Part shown: positions 8,196-18,700 of the stretch, in pieces
Numbering within the stretch: position 1 is the stretch's first letter
Layout of the letters: each line of letters begins with the position of its first letter
Assembly (NCBI RefSeq): GCF_023051105.1
Contig: NZ_JALKIL010000007.1
Span: 1-64,000, forward strand
DNA: 64,000 nucleotides
Direction of reading: 5' to 3'
DNA from: Anaerobiospirillum sp. NML120449
GTDB lineage: Bacteria > Pseudomonadota > Gammaproteobacteria > Enterobacterales > Succinivibrionaceae
Notes under the pieces: generated by a model
Seen by the model: the letters and a program-made list of their open reading frames with translations, nothing else
Databases searched by the model: none
Told to the model about the DNA's origin: nothing
Translations under genes and position numbers: made by a program

Positions 8196-10355
8196 TTAAG
8201 GCAGAGCCTCCAGAGGGATAGGGTAAACTTCCTCTGAGCTGTCAGCATCTTCGTTAAGGCGGATAAAGCGGTCGTTATCGCCAGCACAGTGCTGAATATA
8301 CTTCAGAGAGTTTTCCAGGGCGCGTACGCGCTCTTCCTGCTCCTGAGAGCCCATATTGTTCCAGTCCTCAACATTCATTGAGGCAATGGTGGACTTGTAA
8401 GGGAGCTCATCGAGCAGCTCACCCATAATGCCCATTTCACCAATGGAGGAGCTCTTTGACAGCTGTGAAGGATCGCGGCCCATCTGAGCTGCCAGAGCCT
8501 GCAGCTGAGTAAACATGTCCTCACTGGAGAGCTGACCTGCAATACCGGCCTGTAGTACGCCATTTACAAGATTGTAAAGGTCGCTGAGCTGATTGCGGTT
8601 CACCAGAACTACCGGAGCACATACCTGCTTGTTATGGTCATCAACATCACGGTCATACATCCAGCCCTTTAAGAACTCAGGACTCTCAGTACCCTTGACG
8701 CGGCCAAGGTAGGCAAGCTGCATGGCCAGACCGAGCTTGCGGCTGTCCTCCTGCAGAGCCTCATTCTGCTCCTTGGTAGCCTCCTCAGGAGCCGGCTCTG
8801 CAGGCTGCTCTTCAGTTGCAGAAAGTGATGAACCGGCGGCCATCATACCCTGAGTTGCCAGCTGCACCTGATTGGTAAGAGAGCGGGACAGAGTATCAAC
8901 CATGGAGCCAAATGACTCTACTGATCCTGCGTTGACTGGATAGTACAGTGGCTTGTTAAGTACCTGATTAAAGCTCAGATCCTCATACTGCTCACGAGCC
9001 TTCTTGTGGGTCTTCTTACCGGAGCTGGTCAGCAGGTGCATGGTATAGATAGCAGCACCGTAATGATCAGCCTCCATTCGTAAGGCGGCGGCATCAAGAC
9101 CGGTGGAGCTTTCACGATCGGATCCGCCAATAGCACCGGCATCAGTGATCAGAACTATATAGCGGCCGCCATAATCATTCCAGTTCACTTCCTTAAGAGC
9201 AAGGTCGATACCGGCATAGGCATCTTCATCAAACTGAGAGGAAGAAACCTTTGCCTGATCGAGGCTGGCTACCTTCTTGTTGAATTCTTCGGCAGTTGAG
9301 GCCTCACCAGGACGCAGATATACCTTTGAGGTGTACTCAAGGCCAGGCACCTTACGGGTATCAGCACGGAAAGAGACCAGACCGAAATGAACGCTGTCGT
9401 TAAGGCCTGCCGACTCAATGCTCTTGTAAATGCTGTTGACAGCCTTCTTGGTACGCTCAATATATGGACGCATTGAGATGGAGGAGTCAATAACAAAGAC
9501 TACGGCTGACTTGAAACTTACAATGGTTGGGTCGCCCGCCTGAGCGGCCGGATCAGCTCCGGCTGCCGGCGACTTATCCGCGCCTGCTGCAGCCGTCTTG
9601 GTACCAGCATCAGCAGCTGTGCCGCTGCCAGCAGCAGCTCCCTGGGAACCGGCACTGCCGGCAGTTGAGCTGCCTGCAGTTTCTGCAGTTGTTGCACTTG
9701 CAGCATTAGCTGCCTCTTTGGCAGTAATGGAAGCAATCTCGTGCTTGTACACAAGCGAGCCATCCGGATACATGCTCTCAACACTGTTGAGAATAGGCAG
9801 CAGATAGAATTTCTGCTGATAGTCAACATATTCCTCAGGCTCAATGGATATCACATTATCGGCTGTTTTGGTCTTGGCTACCTGATCGTAAAGTTTCTTA
9901 TAACGGGAAGCACCGTCCTCATTGTCGATAATCTGATCAAGGGCAGTTTCCTGCTCAAAAATAAGAGCACGATTACGGTTGGCCGGATTGGTAAACATCA
10001 GGGCCAGCTGCATCTTCCATGGTACGGCGCAGTCCTTTTTCATAAAACCTGAAACGGTACCAATAGAATCTGAGCCTACCTCATACATATTGCCCTGCTC
10101 GCCATAAACATAGTACTGGCTAAGGGCCGGTACAGTGCGGCCGGCATCAGAGGCATCGGCCTTTTCGTGCAGCAGACAGGCTGGTGTGGACAGCACACGC
10201 TGATATAAAGTGGTTTTGCCTTCCATCAGTAAAGGCTTGCGATCAGTGCTCTGAGCAGCTGCAGCCTGACCTGAGGTCACAGCCATAGCAACTGCCATGG
10301 CAAGTGCAGTCAAAGCACCGGCCTTGCGGCCAGGTGAAAAAAAGCTGTTAAACAC
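8196..10355 (-). CDS. Secreted vWA-domain protein
   Basis: A 719-residue protein. I place the start at a GTG with GAGGAA seven bases upstream. That gives a classical signal peptide (positively charged GRKAG, then an Ala/Leu/Met-rich core ending near GQAAAAQ). The next ~100 residues may be SH3-like (unsure). An Ala/Gly/Thr low-complexity linker precedes a vWA domain with MIDAS FVIDSSISM and a later strand IVLITDAGAIGG. A ~230-residue helical C-terminal region follows. The protein is predicted to be periplasmic or surface exposed. It lies between the Srf-like genes and the ABC transporter, 450 bp and 666 bp from its neighbours, so it may have its own promoter. Ligand and role are unknown. Confidence 0.85.
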   Translation of the reverse strand: MFNSFFSPGRKAGALTALAMAVAMAVTSGQAAAAQSTDRKPLLMEGKTTLYQRVLSTPACLLHEKADASDAGRTVPALSQYYVYGEQGNMYEVGSDSIGTVSGFMKKDCAVPWKMQLALMFTNPANRNRALIFEQETALDQIIDNEDGASRYKKLYDQVAKTKTADNVISIEPEEYVDYQQKFYLLPILNSVESMYPDGSLVYKHEIASITAKEAANAASATTAETAGSSTAGSAGSQGAAAGSGTAADAGTKTAAAGADKSPAAGADPAAQAGDPTIVSFKSAVVFVIDSSISMRPYIERTKKAVNSIYKSIESAGLNDSVHFGLVSFRADTRKVPGLEYTSKVYLRPGEASTAEEFNKKVASLDQAKVSSSQFDEDAYAGIDLALKEVNWNDYGGRYIVLITDAGAIGGSDRESSTGLDAAALRMEADHYGAAIYTMHLLTSSGKKTHKKAREQYEDLSFNQVLNKPLYYPVNAGSVESFGSMVDTLSRSLTNQVQLATQGMMAAGSSLSATEEQPAEPAPEEATKEQNEALQEDSRKLGLAMQLAYLGRVKGTESPEFLKGWMYDRDVDDHNKQVCAPVVLVNRNQLSDLYNLVNGVLQAGIAGQLSSEDMFTQLQALAAQMGRDPSQLSKSSSIGEMGIMGELLDELPYKSTIASMNVEDWNNMGSQEQEERVRALENSLKYIQHCAGDNDRFIRLNEDADSSEEVYPIPLEALP

Positions 10356-10805
10356 AGTGTTATTCCTCAAAATAGTGCTGCGTTCCTGAGCAGCGCCCGT
10401 CATCAACATACTTTATAAAGTAATCTGGTCAGCAGTATGACCGTATGCCTATAAGGATATGGATATGGATACGTGCCTTGAGTTTCAGCACGTGCCTCAA
10501 TGACCAGCTGCACCTGTAATAAATGCTTTATAAAGTAATAAGGTTCACATTACCGCCATATGACAGTATGCGCTTATCTTTAAAAGTTCGCAGCTCCTGC
10601 TGTGGCAGCGCCTGCTTTGACAGAGCCACAGTGGCAGCGCCCGCACACAGTTACGGCATGGCATCAGATGCCATGCCATGACATTAATCAGACTCACAGT
10701 CAAATTCATCTGGAGAGTCACTGTCAGAGTCAGTTGCTGAGTAACTCCCTGATCAGGAGCCTTATGAACCTTTTTGTCGCCGTCCTGTTACTGGACGTCT
10801 CACCG
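10356..10805. other. Spacer upstream of the secreted vWA gene
   Basis: A 450-bp spacer between the vWA gene and the 217-residue membrane protein. It holds two copies of a palindromic box (see 10411-10538) and a GC-rich stretch with short CAGAG/GGCAGCGCC repeats. No gene is supported. Confidence 0.4.
10411..10538 (-). promoter_or_regulatory. Two copies of the palindromic box CTTTATAAAGTAAT
   Basis: The 14-base word CTTTATAAAGTAAT occurs at 10411-10424 and 10525-10538, upstream of the secreted vWA gene. Its core CTTTATAAAG is a perfect palindrome, and the flanks (ATGACnGTATGCnnAT) are also partly repeated. It could be a duplicated promoter or operator segment. Seen in sequence; the role is inference. 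Confidence 0.3.
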
Positions 10806-11459
10806 TCAGATTACTCTGCTGTCCATAAGATTCATCACAAACAGAGCAGCTCCGGCAAGCAGACCGATGACGCAGATAATACCTACTACCAGCATGATTC
10901 TGCTGCCCCTGATGCGCCTGCGCTCCAGCGCAGCCTCATCAAAGACATGGGCATGAGCTGCATGTTCATTTTCACGAGCATGCTGCCCCTGTCCAGACTC
11001 ATCGTTTCCTGACTGATAATCCTCAGCCATTGCCTGAGGGGCCAGTGAAGGCTCCCTTTTGACAGTGGTGAAATAAGTGGTGCTGGCCTCGGGCATACCG
11101 CCCTCGGCCTGACGGGCGGTCAGCACAAAACGGAGAATGTAATTATTCCTGCCTCTGATCTTGAGCAGATATTCACCGCTGCTGTCACTGTTAGCCATGG
11201 GATTAACCACGGAAGAGTCAACCTCAAACTCAAACTCGCGTATTCTCTTACGGGCGTTTTTGGCCACAATACGCAGGAAGTTGTCCTCGGCTGGTGACTC
11301 CCAGAACTCCAGCGGTCTTTCGTGACGATCCATGACCAGAATATCAAGACCGTCCCTGTAGTCATCGATAGCCGAATCAGGGTCGAAATTCTCAATGACT
11401 ATTTTGCCCCTGCCCGGACCAAGATGTTTGTAACGGGCAGTTGAATCAACTACAGGCAT
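10806..11459 (-). CDS. Single-pass membrane protein, paralogue of the neighbouring 369-residue protein
   Basis: A 217-residue protein of no family I can name. Its N-terminal ~120 residues match the start of the next gene upstream: RYKHLGPGRGKIVIENF against SYKYVAPGKGEVTVEGF, then VVNPMAN...YLLKIRG against VIDPMAW...FVLRIKG. One TM helix lies near the C-terminus (MLVVGIICVIGLLAGAALF), leaving only a short tail. The likely topology is a cytoplasmic beta-rich domain on a tail anchor, which is inferred. It lies 53 bp downstream of the 369-residue gene on the same strand and probably shares its transcript. Confidence 0.7.
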   Translation of the reverse strand: MPVVDSTARYKHLGPGRGKIVIENFDPDSAIDDYRDGLDILVMDRHERPLEFWESPAEDNFLRIVAKNARKRIREFEFEVDSSVVNPMANSDSSGEYLLKIRGRNNYILRFVLTARQAEGGMPEASTTYFTTVKREPSLAPQAMAEDYQSGNDESGQGQHARENEHAAHAHVFDEAALERRRIRGSRIMLVVGIICVIGLLAGAALFVMNLMDSRVI

Positions 11460-11512
11460 ATGATTTCAAATCTCCAATGTACTGTACTGCTAAGGAACAA
11501 CAGTTTAGCCTG

Positions 11513-12622
11513 TTACTGGGCAATCTGCTCAAGAACTTTCTGAGCGGCCTCAGGATTGAAGCTCTTGTTGTCCTTAACGCGCTGAGCCCAGTACTGGTGA
11601 TCAGAGTCGTTCTTGTTAATGCACTCGTTGCTGTACTGACTGGAAGGATCAGCATAAACAGAATAGATGTAGGCATAATTACCACCATCATCTGCTCGAC
11701 CCTTAGTACGCAGAAGACGCAGCACAATCTCACAGCGCCCGTTCTTCATGGACTGAGCCAGCAGGCTTTGCAGATCGGCATCAGCAGGTTTGCTGCTCAG
11801 ACATCCGGAGATAATCTCACTGTCAGTGCGACCGGCCTCGCCAAGGTCACAAGGCCTGTACTCAGGTTTGGCATTAAGCATGCTCAGAAGGAACCAGCCA
11901 CCAGCACCCAGTACTGCAATACCGGCTATGGCAGCAGCAGTGATCATGGCTATCCTGCTGCTTCCACCTGATGCCGCTGCAGGAGTCGCAGCTGCGGCTG
12001 CAGCTGCAGCAGGAGCTGCTGGACGCTCAAAAGTTGGTGCTGGAGCTCCAGCAGGTGCAGGAGATACTGGCGATGCTGCCGTAACTGGAGCCTCAGCCTC
12101 TGGTGGCTGAGCTGCTGCACCTGCCGATGCAGGATCAGGTTCTGAGGCCTGGGTTGGCTGCTTAGGAATAAACTCTTCATCCTTTTCAGGAGGAACTGAT
12201 GAGCTGGCCGTAACACAGCGATCATGGCTGCCGTTGGCTACGCCAAATTCATAAACAAACTGCTTATCAGCACCGCTTGGGTAATCCTTGCCCTTGATAC
12301 GAAGGACAAACTCTTCAGAGACTGCCCATGCCATGGGATCGATAACATCCTTCTCAAGATTAATGGTCAGAGAGCGGCGTTTCTGATGAAGGCGTTCTAT
12401 TGGAATGAAGATAAAGCCATCATTCTTATCAATATTGCCCTCATCTGGCCAGTATTTGAGCGGCTTTTCGCCTGATGCAGTCTTGCTCAGGATCTTGATA
12501 TTAATGCCAATTTTGGGCTCCTTGGCATTGCGCAGCAGAATGAATCCCTCTACAGTGACCTCACCCTTGCCCGGAGCTACATATTTGTAGCTTCCAACAG
12601 ACTGGATATCTAAATCGGACAT
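11513..12622 (-). CDS. Single-pass membrane protein of the Srf-type cluster
   Basis: A 369-residue protein. An N-terminal ~135-residue domain is related to the 217-residue neighbour. An Ala/Pro/Glu-rich linker (~145-220) follows, then one TM helix (~228-250, MITAAAIAGIAVLGAGGWFLL) and a ~115-residue C-terminal domain with several Cys (YRPCDLGEAG, IISGCLSS, NGRCEIVL, NECIN), which suits an oxidising periplasm. The ATG follows directly on the TAA of the srfC-like gene, and GGAGAGG inside that gene's end serves as ribosome site, so translation is coupled. The family is not recognised by name. The architecture could carry a signal between a cytoplasmic SrfB/SrfC complex and the periplasmic vWA proteins (inference). 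Confidence 0.7.
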   Translation of the reverse strand: MSDLDIQSVGSYKYVAPGKGEVTVEGFILLRNAKEPKIGINIKILSKTASGEKPLKYWPDEGNIDKNDGFIFIPIERLHQKRRSLTINLEKDVIDPMAWAVSEEFVLRIKGKDYPSGADKQFVYEFGVANGSHDRCVTASSSVPPEKDEEFIPKQPTQASEPDPASAGAAAQPPEAEAPVTAASPVSPAPAGAPAPTFERPAAPAAAAAAAATPAAASGGSSRIAMITAAAIAGIAVLGAGGWFLLSMLNAKPEYRPCDLGEAGRTDSEIISGCLSSKPADADLQSLLAQSMKNGRCEIVLRLLRTKGRADDGGNYAYIYSVYADPSSQYSNECINKNDSDHQYWAQRVKDNKSFNPEAAQKVLEQIAQ

Positions 12623-15600
12623 TTATGCACACCTCTCCATGGTGCTGAGAATTCTGCACAGCAGCCTATTCTCCTCAGATGAGAACTGATACTTGCTTTC
12701 TGAATGAATATTGACATTACACATCATATAGGTAAGTACCGAGACAAAATCACTGATCAGTCTGAACTCGTAATTGCCTGTGCTCTCTTTTGTCAGTACC
12801 GGCAGAGGCCAGTTTTCGTCAACTGCGACCTGCTGGCAGAACACATCGTGTTCATTCTTGTAGCTTTCACTGCTGACATGATTTTGATAAAGAACATAGC
12901 TGTTGACCGGACCATTATCTCTGCCCAGGATGCCGGATCTGTCTGCCTGAGCAGCAGCAAATTTTGCCAGCTCCTGACGTTCCATGGCCTTGGACTTGCC
13001 CAGATTCGGAGCCACCTTTGATGTATAGCGCTCCTTCTCCTCATCATCAGGCAGCATATTGGTACCCAGATAGAGATTGAAGTCACTGAGAATTGAGCTC
13101 ATGACATTGCTCATCAAACGCATATCGACATCACCTTTATAGGCTGAGTTTTCAGCGTCCTTGAGCTTCTCGTACATATAGTATCTGATACGTACCTGCT
13201 GAGAGTTAAAAGCCTTGCCTATCTCATTGAAGATGCTGTTGAAGAGCGCAAAGACATCGTTTCTGAACTCATCTACGGTCTTGAAACGCTTTTCAGTCTC
13301 ATTCCAGCAGAAAGAGAATGCCTCGCGGTACTCATCCTCATAATCAGAGAACAGCTGGAGCTCACGCTTCTCATAATTATCGCAAATGAGGTAGACCAGA
13401 TTGGCCAGACGCTGATTGCCCTTGCGGCACAGACTGTTGAGATTTTCAAGATAGGCACGGCTGACAGCCTGAATAAAGCCGTCTACCCTGGATCCGGTAC
13501 CGTTCAATTTGCGGTAGCACTTCTCAATGGTGTCAGAGTCGAGCTCAAGCAGTGAACGCATAGGGCCAAAGCAAGGGTAAATTAGATTGCACTGCATCAG
13601 TCCCAGAGCTACCTTGCGGCTTTCGACAGCGGCTTTCTCCAGAGCTTCGGCACCCTCGCGGCGGGCAAAGAGAGACAGACGGGAAATGACACTCTGCAGA
13701 TCGGACTTTACGCCATCAGCTCTCAGCTCAGTACGCTTCTTCTGATCAAGAGCATTGCTCTTGATGGAGTCGGCAATTAAGGAGGCACCACCATTGTTCA
13801 CGGCAAGGAAGTTCTCTACAACTGTGTCAATCTTGTCAGGGCCAATGGCATTTATAAAGTCAGGGCACTCAAGAATGCTTTTCTTGATCTTATCGATCTT
13901 GTCTACATCGTTATCAATAATCTTAAGTTCGGTCCTACCATCATCGGCATACTCAAACCAGGCATTGGATTCCTTGCCCAGACGCGGCTTACGTACCAGG
14001 AATACGCGGTTGAAGCACTTGCCTGAATCCCAGTTAAGGAACCAGCTGCTCATCTTAAGGAAGTCCAGAGTCTTGCTGGTGGCATTAGTGATGTTAACAG
14101 GTATTCCGTTTCTGATATTGTTAAACTGGGTTATGAGATAGTTATCAAATCTGGTACAGGCTACAGTCAGAGGATTGTAGTTGAAGTTGTGGCGCAGCTC
14201 GGCTGTTGCACCTACATTATTGGCTACCCAGCTGTTCATGATAGTGTTTAGCTCGTTTACATTCGGCTGGTTGCTAGCGGGAATACACAGCAGCAGCTGA
14301 TCCATTTCCCTGTTCTTGGAGTAACGGTCAAACAGATAGGCTACCTTGCCACGAACTAAAAACTGAAAAGCAACCTCGGCACCTGAGTGATCAGCTGAAT
14401 CGTAATCCTGTATAAGTGGACGGCAATCGTCTTCGATTTTCTTGAGAGTAGCTTCCAGACGGCTTCTGGCGCCAGGCAGATCCAGGATATCAAAGGCATC
14501 TAGCTTACTGCTGCCCTCAAGAATGAATACCATCTCATAGGACAGAGTGCCCAGCAGGTAAGTGTTTACTGAAACTTCCTTTGCTACCTCGCGGTCATCG
14601 TTACTGTCATCGGCAACGCCCTTGCGCGGGGCTGCCAGAGCACAGGTCAGAGGCTCGGCTGTCTTGAAGATCATGTTTATCTTGGTGACATCAATAATGG
14701 TGCCGTCAGAGCGCTGATCCCATTCACCCTCTTCGTTCTTGACTATGCAGCTTTCACGCGGGGCATATACACTGGTGTGGCCCTCAAAGGTCAACAGGGT
14801 TGAAGCCAGCTTTCTGAAGGTTTCATTAAAGACTTCAGAGTTATTCCACAGAATACTCAGTGCCCTGATACGGCCCTCAAGATTCATAAATGGCAGCATG
14901 TCGCGCAGGAGCTCCCAGAAGTCCTGCATCTCATCCCATCCCTCAATCTTGCCGCCTGAGTTGTCCTTGACATAGTCAGCAAGATCAACCACATCATCAG
15001 GGCTGATGTAGTTAAACTCGGTATTGCCGTTTATGGTGACCTTACGGCCCCTGAGAACATCAAAGGAGTTGATGGCCGAAAGATTCATTACCATGCCGTC
15101 GGCGTCGCCAGTATCAAGCTCCTGGAGTGTTTCAGCCGGATAGCTGCGGAAAAGCTCACGGGCCTTCTGATCTACATAAGAGTTCAGAGCGTGCAGGTGC
15201 TTTACATAGATTGAGCGATCGGTAACAGGGCGGATTTCCGATGGTTTAAGGTCATTGTAGTAGGTGTTGAGCAGAATCATGGCCAGCTCTATTTCCTTAA
15301 ATACCTTGAGCTTTACCGGAAAGTTTTTCGGGCAGTCGGACTTGCAACGGGTCAGTCTGGTTACCATGCCGGTAGCCTCTTTATCACCGCCAGGAGGATT
15401 GAGATGAGTAATGAAGTTGATTTCCATGTCATCCCAGTGGGTCAGCAGCTGGCCGTTCTCATCTGCGGCCATGGCGGAAATAAGATAGCTCTTGCCGGCC
15501 TGAGAAGGACCGAATACGGCTACAGTTGAGTTCGGTTTGATATTGAATGAATTGTTTTCTGCAGAATTGGCAGCACGTGCCAGATCAGCAATAAGCTGCG

Positions 15601-15700
15601 GAGCCATGTCGTTTAAATCAGGCTCCAGCCCCCTGTTACGGTCAAGCCATACTCCGGCCATTTGAGCAGCATAAGCTGCATTAATCAGTTCCTTTTGCAT
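12623..15700 (-). CDS. SrfC-like P-loop protein (putative virulence-effector family)
   Basis: A 1025-residue protein. A P-loop near the start reads FGPSQAGKSYL (Walker A ~64-71), and FDILDLPGAR (~residue 415) resembles the DxPG switch of GTPase-like or dynamin-like NTPases. Long helical regions follow. The size, the N-terminal P-loop and the position directly next to a SrfB-like gene match the SrfC family. In Salmonella that family is annotated as putative SsrB-regulated virulence proteins; its molecular function is not established. The gene sits 49 bp after srfB-like and abuts the next gene with no gap. I assign the family from context and motifs, not from an alignment. Confidence 0.75.
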   Translation of the reverse strand: MQKELINAAYAAQMAGVWLDRNRGLEPDLNDMAPQLIADLARAANSAENNSFNIKPNSTVAVFGPSQAGKSYLISAMAADENGQLLTHWDDMEINFITHLNPPGGDKEATGMVTRLTRCKSDCPKNFPVKLKVFKEIELAMILLNTYYNDLKPSEIRPVTDRSIYVKHLHALNSYVDQKARELFRSYPAETLQELDTGDADGMVMNLSAINSFDVLRGRKVTINGNTEFNYISPDDVVDLADYVKDNSGGKIEGWDEMQDFWELLRDMLPFMNLEGRIRALSILWNNSEVFNETFRKLASTLLTFEGHTSVYAPRESCIVKNEEGEWDQRSDGTIIDVTKINMIFKTAEPLTCALAAPRKGVADDSNDDREVAKEVSVNTYLLGTLSYEMVFILEGSSKLDAFDILDLPGARSRLEATLKKIEDDCRPLIQDYDSADHSGAEVAFQFLVRGKVAYLFDRYSKNREMDQLLLCIPASNQPNVNELNTIMNSWVANNVGATAELRHNFNYNPLTVACTRFDNYLITQFNNIRNGIPVNITNATSKTLDFLKMSSWFLNWDSGKCFNRVFLVRKPRLGKESNAWFEYADDGRTELKIIDNDVDKIDKIKKSILECPDFINAIGPDKIDTVVENFLAVNNGGASLIADSIKSNALDQKKRTELRADGVKSDLQSVISRLSLFARREGAEALEKAAVESRKVALGLMQCNLIYPCFGPMRSLLELDSDTIEKCYRKLNGTGSRVDGFIQAVSRAYLENLNSLCRKGNQRLANLVYLICDNYEKRELQLFSDYEDEYREAFSFCWNETEKRFKTVDEFRNDVFALFNSIFNEIGKAFNSQQVRIRYYMYEKLKDAENSAYKGDVDMRLMSNVMSSILSDFNLYLGTNMLPDDEEKERYTSKVAPNLGKSKAMERQELAKFAAAQADRSGILGRDNGPVNSYVLYQNHVSSESYKNEHDVFCQQVAVDENWPLPVLTKESTGNYEFRLISDFVSVLTYMMCNVNIHSESKYQFSSEENRLLCRILSTMERCA

Positions 15701-15749
15701 TATTCTTTATTCCTGCAAAGGCCCGCGCATCAGGGCGGGCCGGATGAAA

Positions 15750-18700
15750 TTACAGCTTGTTTTCTGCGCCTGTACCTGTAACTGAGATGATTCCACTGTT
15801 CATAAAGAAATCAGGGGCACCGTCCTCAACTGTCCAGAGCATAAGCTTGAACAGCTCCTTATAAGAGCGACCGTTTGATTCAAGCTCCACAGAATCAATG
15901 TCAAAGGTATCAACATAATGAACCTGATCATTATCATCATCCTCATTAGGATCCTTATTAAGCATTCTGATGAAGTGCAGAGGGTATGGACTTTCCTCGC
16001 CACCAATACACTTGATGCTGGCGATCAGAGTTTCTCTGCCTGACTGCAGTTTTGGCTTGAGCTCGGCAATTGCTTTAGCAATCTCATCACGTACATGCTT
16101 TATGTTAAGCTCAAGTGCACTGTCGATAATATCCATAAGATCATATTCAAGCAGATCTGCTTCTGATTTGGAATTAGAGCTTAAAGCACTGGCCTTCTCT
16201 TTAGTCTCACGCTCAACCACTGCAGTTACCTTCTCAGTATAAAGCTTCTTATACTCAGCCTCGATGGCCGCATCCTGAAGCACCTTAGCAGCATTTTCAC
16301 GGGCCTGAACTTCATCGTTGTAACGTTTCTGTTCTTTCTCGCTCACACCACCAATAATAGGTCTCTTCTTTGGAGGAGCAGGCTCATGGTCGGTATAGAA
16401 CTGGCTCAGATCACTGTATTTAGCTTTACATTCCTGCCGCAGCTTACTGTCCAGCTCACTGGTACGGTCTTTCTCGAACTTCTCAACCTTACGATTGATC
16501 TCATCATTACCGTCAGCACTCTTGAGCTGTTCAATTTTGCCTGCCAGCTCCATTGCCTTATCGAGCTTTTCCTTTGCTTTACTGCTTACCATTTTGTCAA
16601 AAAGACTCTTAACCGAACTACAGTCAGGAGACTCGTACTTTAACAGACGTGCCTTCTGCACCTCCATGACCTTGTCAGGATCCTCAAGGAACACCAGCTT
16701 GTACAGAGGTGCGGCCGGAACAGTAGGATCTGAAAGAACTCTGGTACCCAGCTGCATAGGCAACTTCAGTACAAATCCATTTTTGCTTGACTCTTCAGCC
16801 CTGAACCTGGTTTCCGGATCACTGTCGCTCTTAGGTGATCTGTCAGCCGTATACCTGTAAAGAACTGACTCGTCCTTGATGGTGCTCTTGGTCATAATGC
16901 CGACATAATGAGCAGTGTTGACATTGTCTGATGGGGCCGAGTTGAACCTGAAGTTAGGGAACTTGTTAAGACCAAGCTTCATATGGCTGATCAAAGCACC
17001 GACAGATGCAGTGGTCTTAGGGTCGCCGATGGAACTGGCTTCACGGTTAAACGGATACCAGTCAGTGCATCTGTATGAATGCATATTTACTATGCGTGAA
17101 GCAGGAATGTTCAGACGCTGCATGAAGAAAGCTCTGATACCAGGGATCTTGGAAGAACGTCCAGTCAGCATCAGCAGGTCAACATTGAATGTGGTGATAA
17201 TCTCACAGAACCTGTCCAGAGTACGGCATATGTCAAAGCGTCCACTGCCATTGCTGATTGCTCTGTTGATCGCGGCAATGTCAAAGCTCATGTTCATATC
17301 AAGTATGGAAAAGCCCTCAACATGCTCACCGATAATGTTGTTGACAAAGCGCTCCACCTCAGGTGATGGCAGCTCAAAAGGTCCCATGCGATCGTCATTA
17401 TTAGTCAGGGAGCTGTTGACCTCCTTGTCCTCAAGGAACTCACGGACAGTTGCAGAAATAACCAGTGAAGTTGCCTCAGGGTCAAGATGCTCCAGATGAT
17501 AGAGAAGCTTATAGGCCAGTCTTGCCAGAATCTGCTGCACAAAGCGGATTCTCATCATCCTGTTCTGCTTATCCTGACCAACCAGAGCCAGCATTGGCTT
17601 TTCATGGTAAATATTGGGAGTGCTCTCCAGCACCTCAGATATTCTTGGCAGAATGCAGTTGCGGATCAGATCATAAAGAATGTCATCACCGGCAATCTTG
17701 CTGCCATCTTTATAAATATCGTGTGGCTGAATATCCTCACTGTACTCTTCAGCATCCTTTACGAAAGAGTAGTCCTTGATAACCAGATCAGTAGTTCCAC
17801 CGCCGATATCAAGGGTAGCAAAGCGGGCTGAAATCAGATCCCTGCCTTCTTCAACAAGCACTTCACCAATTCTGTTGCCACTTACAGAGCGGCGCATTGA
17901 GGCAATGAAATCCTTACAGCGTCCCTTGAATGTTTTCTGCGTCTCATTGTAGATATAGACCACCTGACCTGCTTCGGCCTCATTCCAGCCCATCTCTACC
18001 TCAGGCAACTGAGGATAGATGAATCTTTGCTGTTCCAGTCCTTTGGCTTCATCTTCTTTCTTTAAGACGGCATTGGTCTTGAACTCGACATTGGCTGTCC
18101 TGTCATAGCCAAGGGCCTTCCACAGAGAACCTACCGCCTCGTAAACGCATCCACGGAAGAGCTCACGCTCTTCGGCGCTCATGCATGGCGGTGTGGTAAG
18201 GATAATGGACTTAAGATAGCGTGGCGCCCCTGCCGCCTGCCCATTCCCTTGGCTGGTACGCTGAGATACGGAATTCATCTGAGTAAGAGCCTGCATGATT
18301 ATCTCAATAATCATAAAGGTCATCATGGAGCTGTTGGAGAACCTTGACTCCATAACCTCTCTGTTGCTCAGTCTCTCGCTGTCCAGAGCGAAAACAGCTT
18401 TGCCCTCACTGGTGAAGAATGAGCCAATACTGCTCAGATAGGCTCTCTCTTTTACCTTGTTCAGTCTTCCATCTATGATGGCACTGTCTGTCTGGTAGGA
18501 CTTGCTGTTGAATATCCAGTCAGCACTTTCTTTAGCGTCTGTATTCCAGATGTAGCGCTTTGGCGACACCATGCCTGACATGCCCTCGCTGCCCTCACGG
18601 CGAAGGGCAAGATTGTCAGCTTCAGCGCCTACACGTACCATGGAAGGCCATATGAATGCATTGTTACGGCCTGAACGAGCAGAAGTGCCGTCATAGTCGA

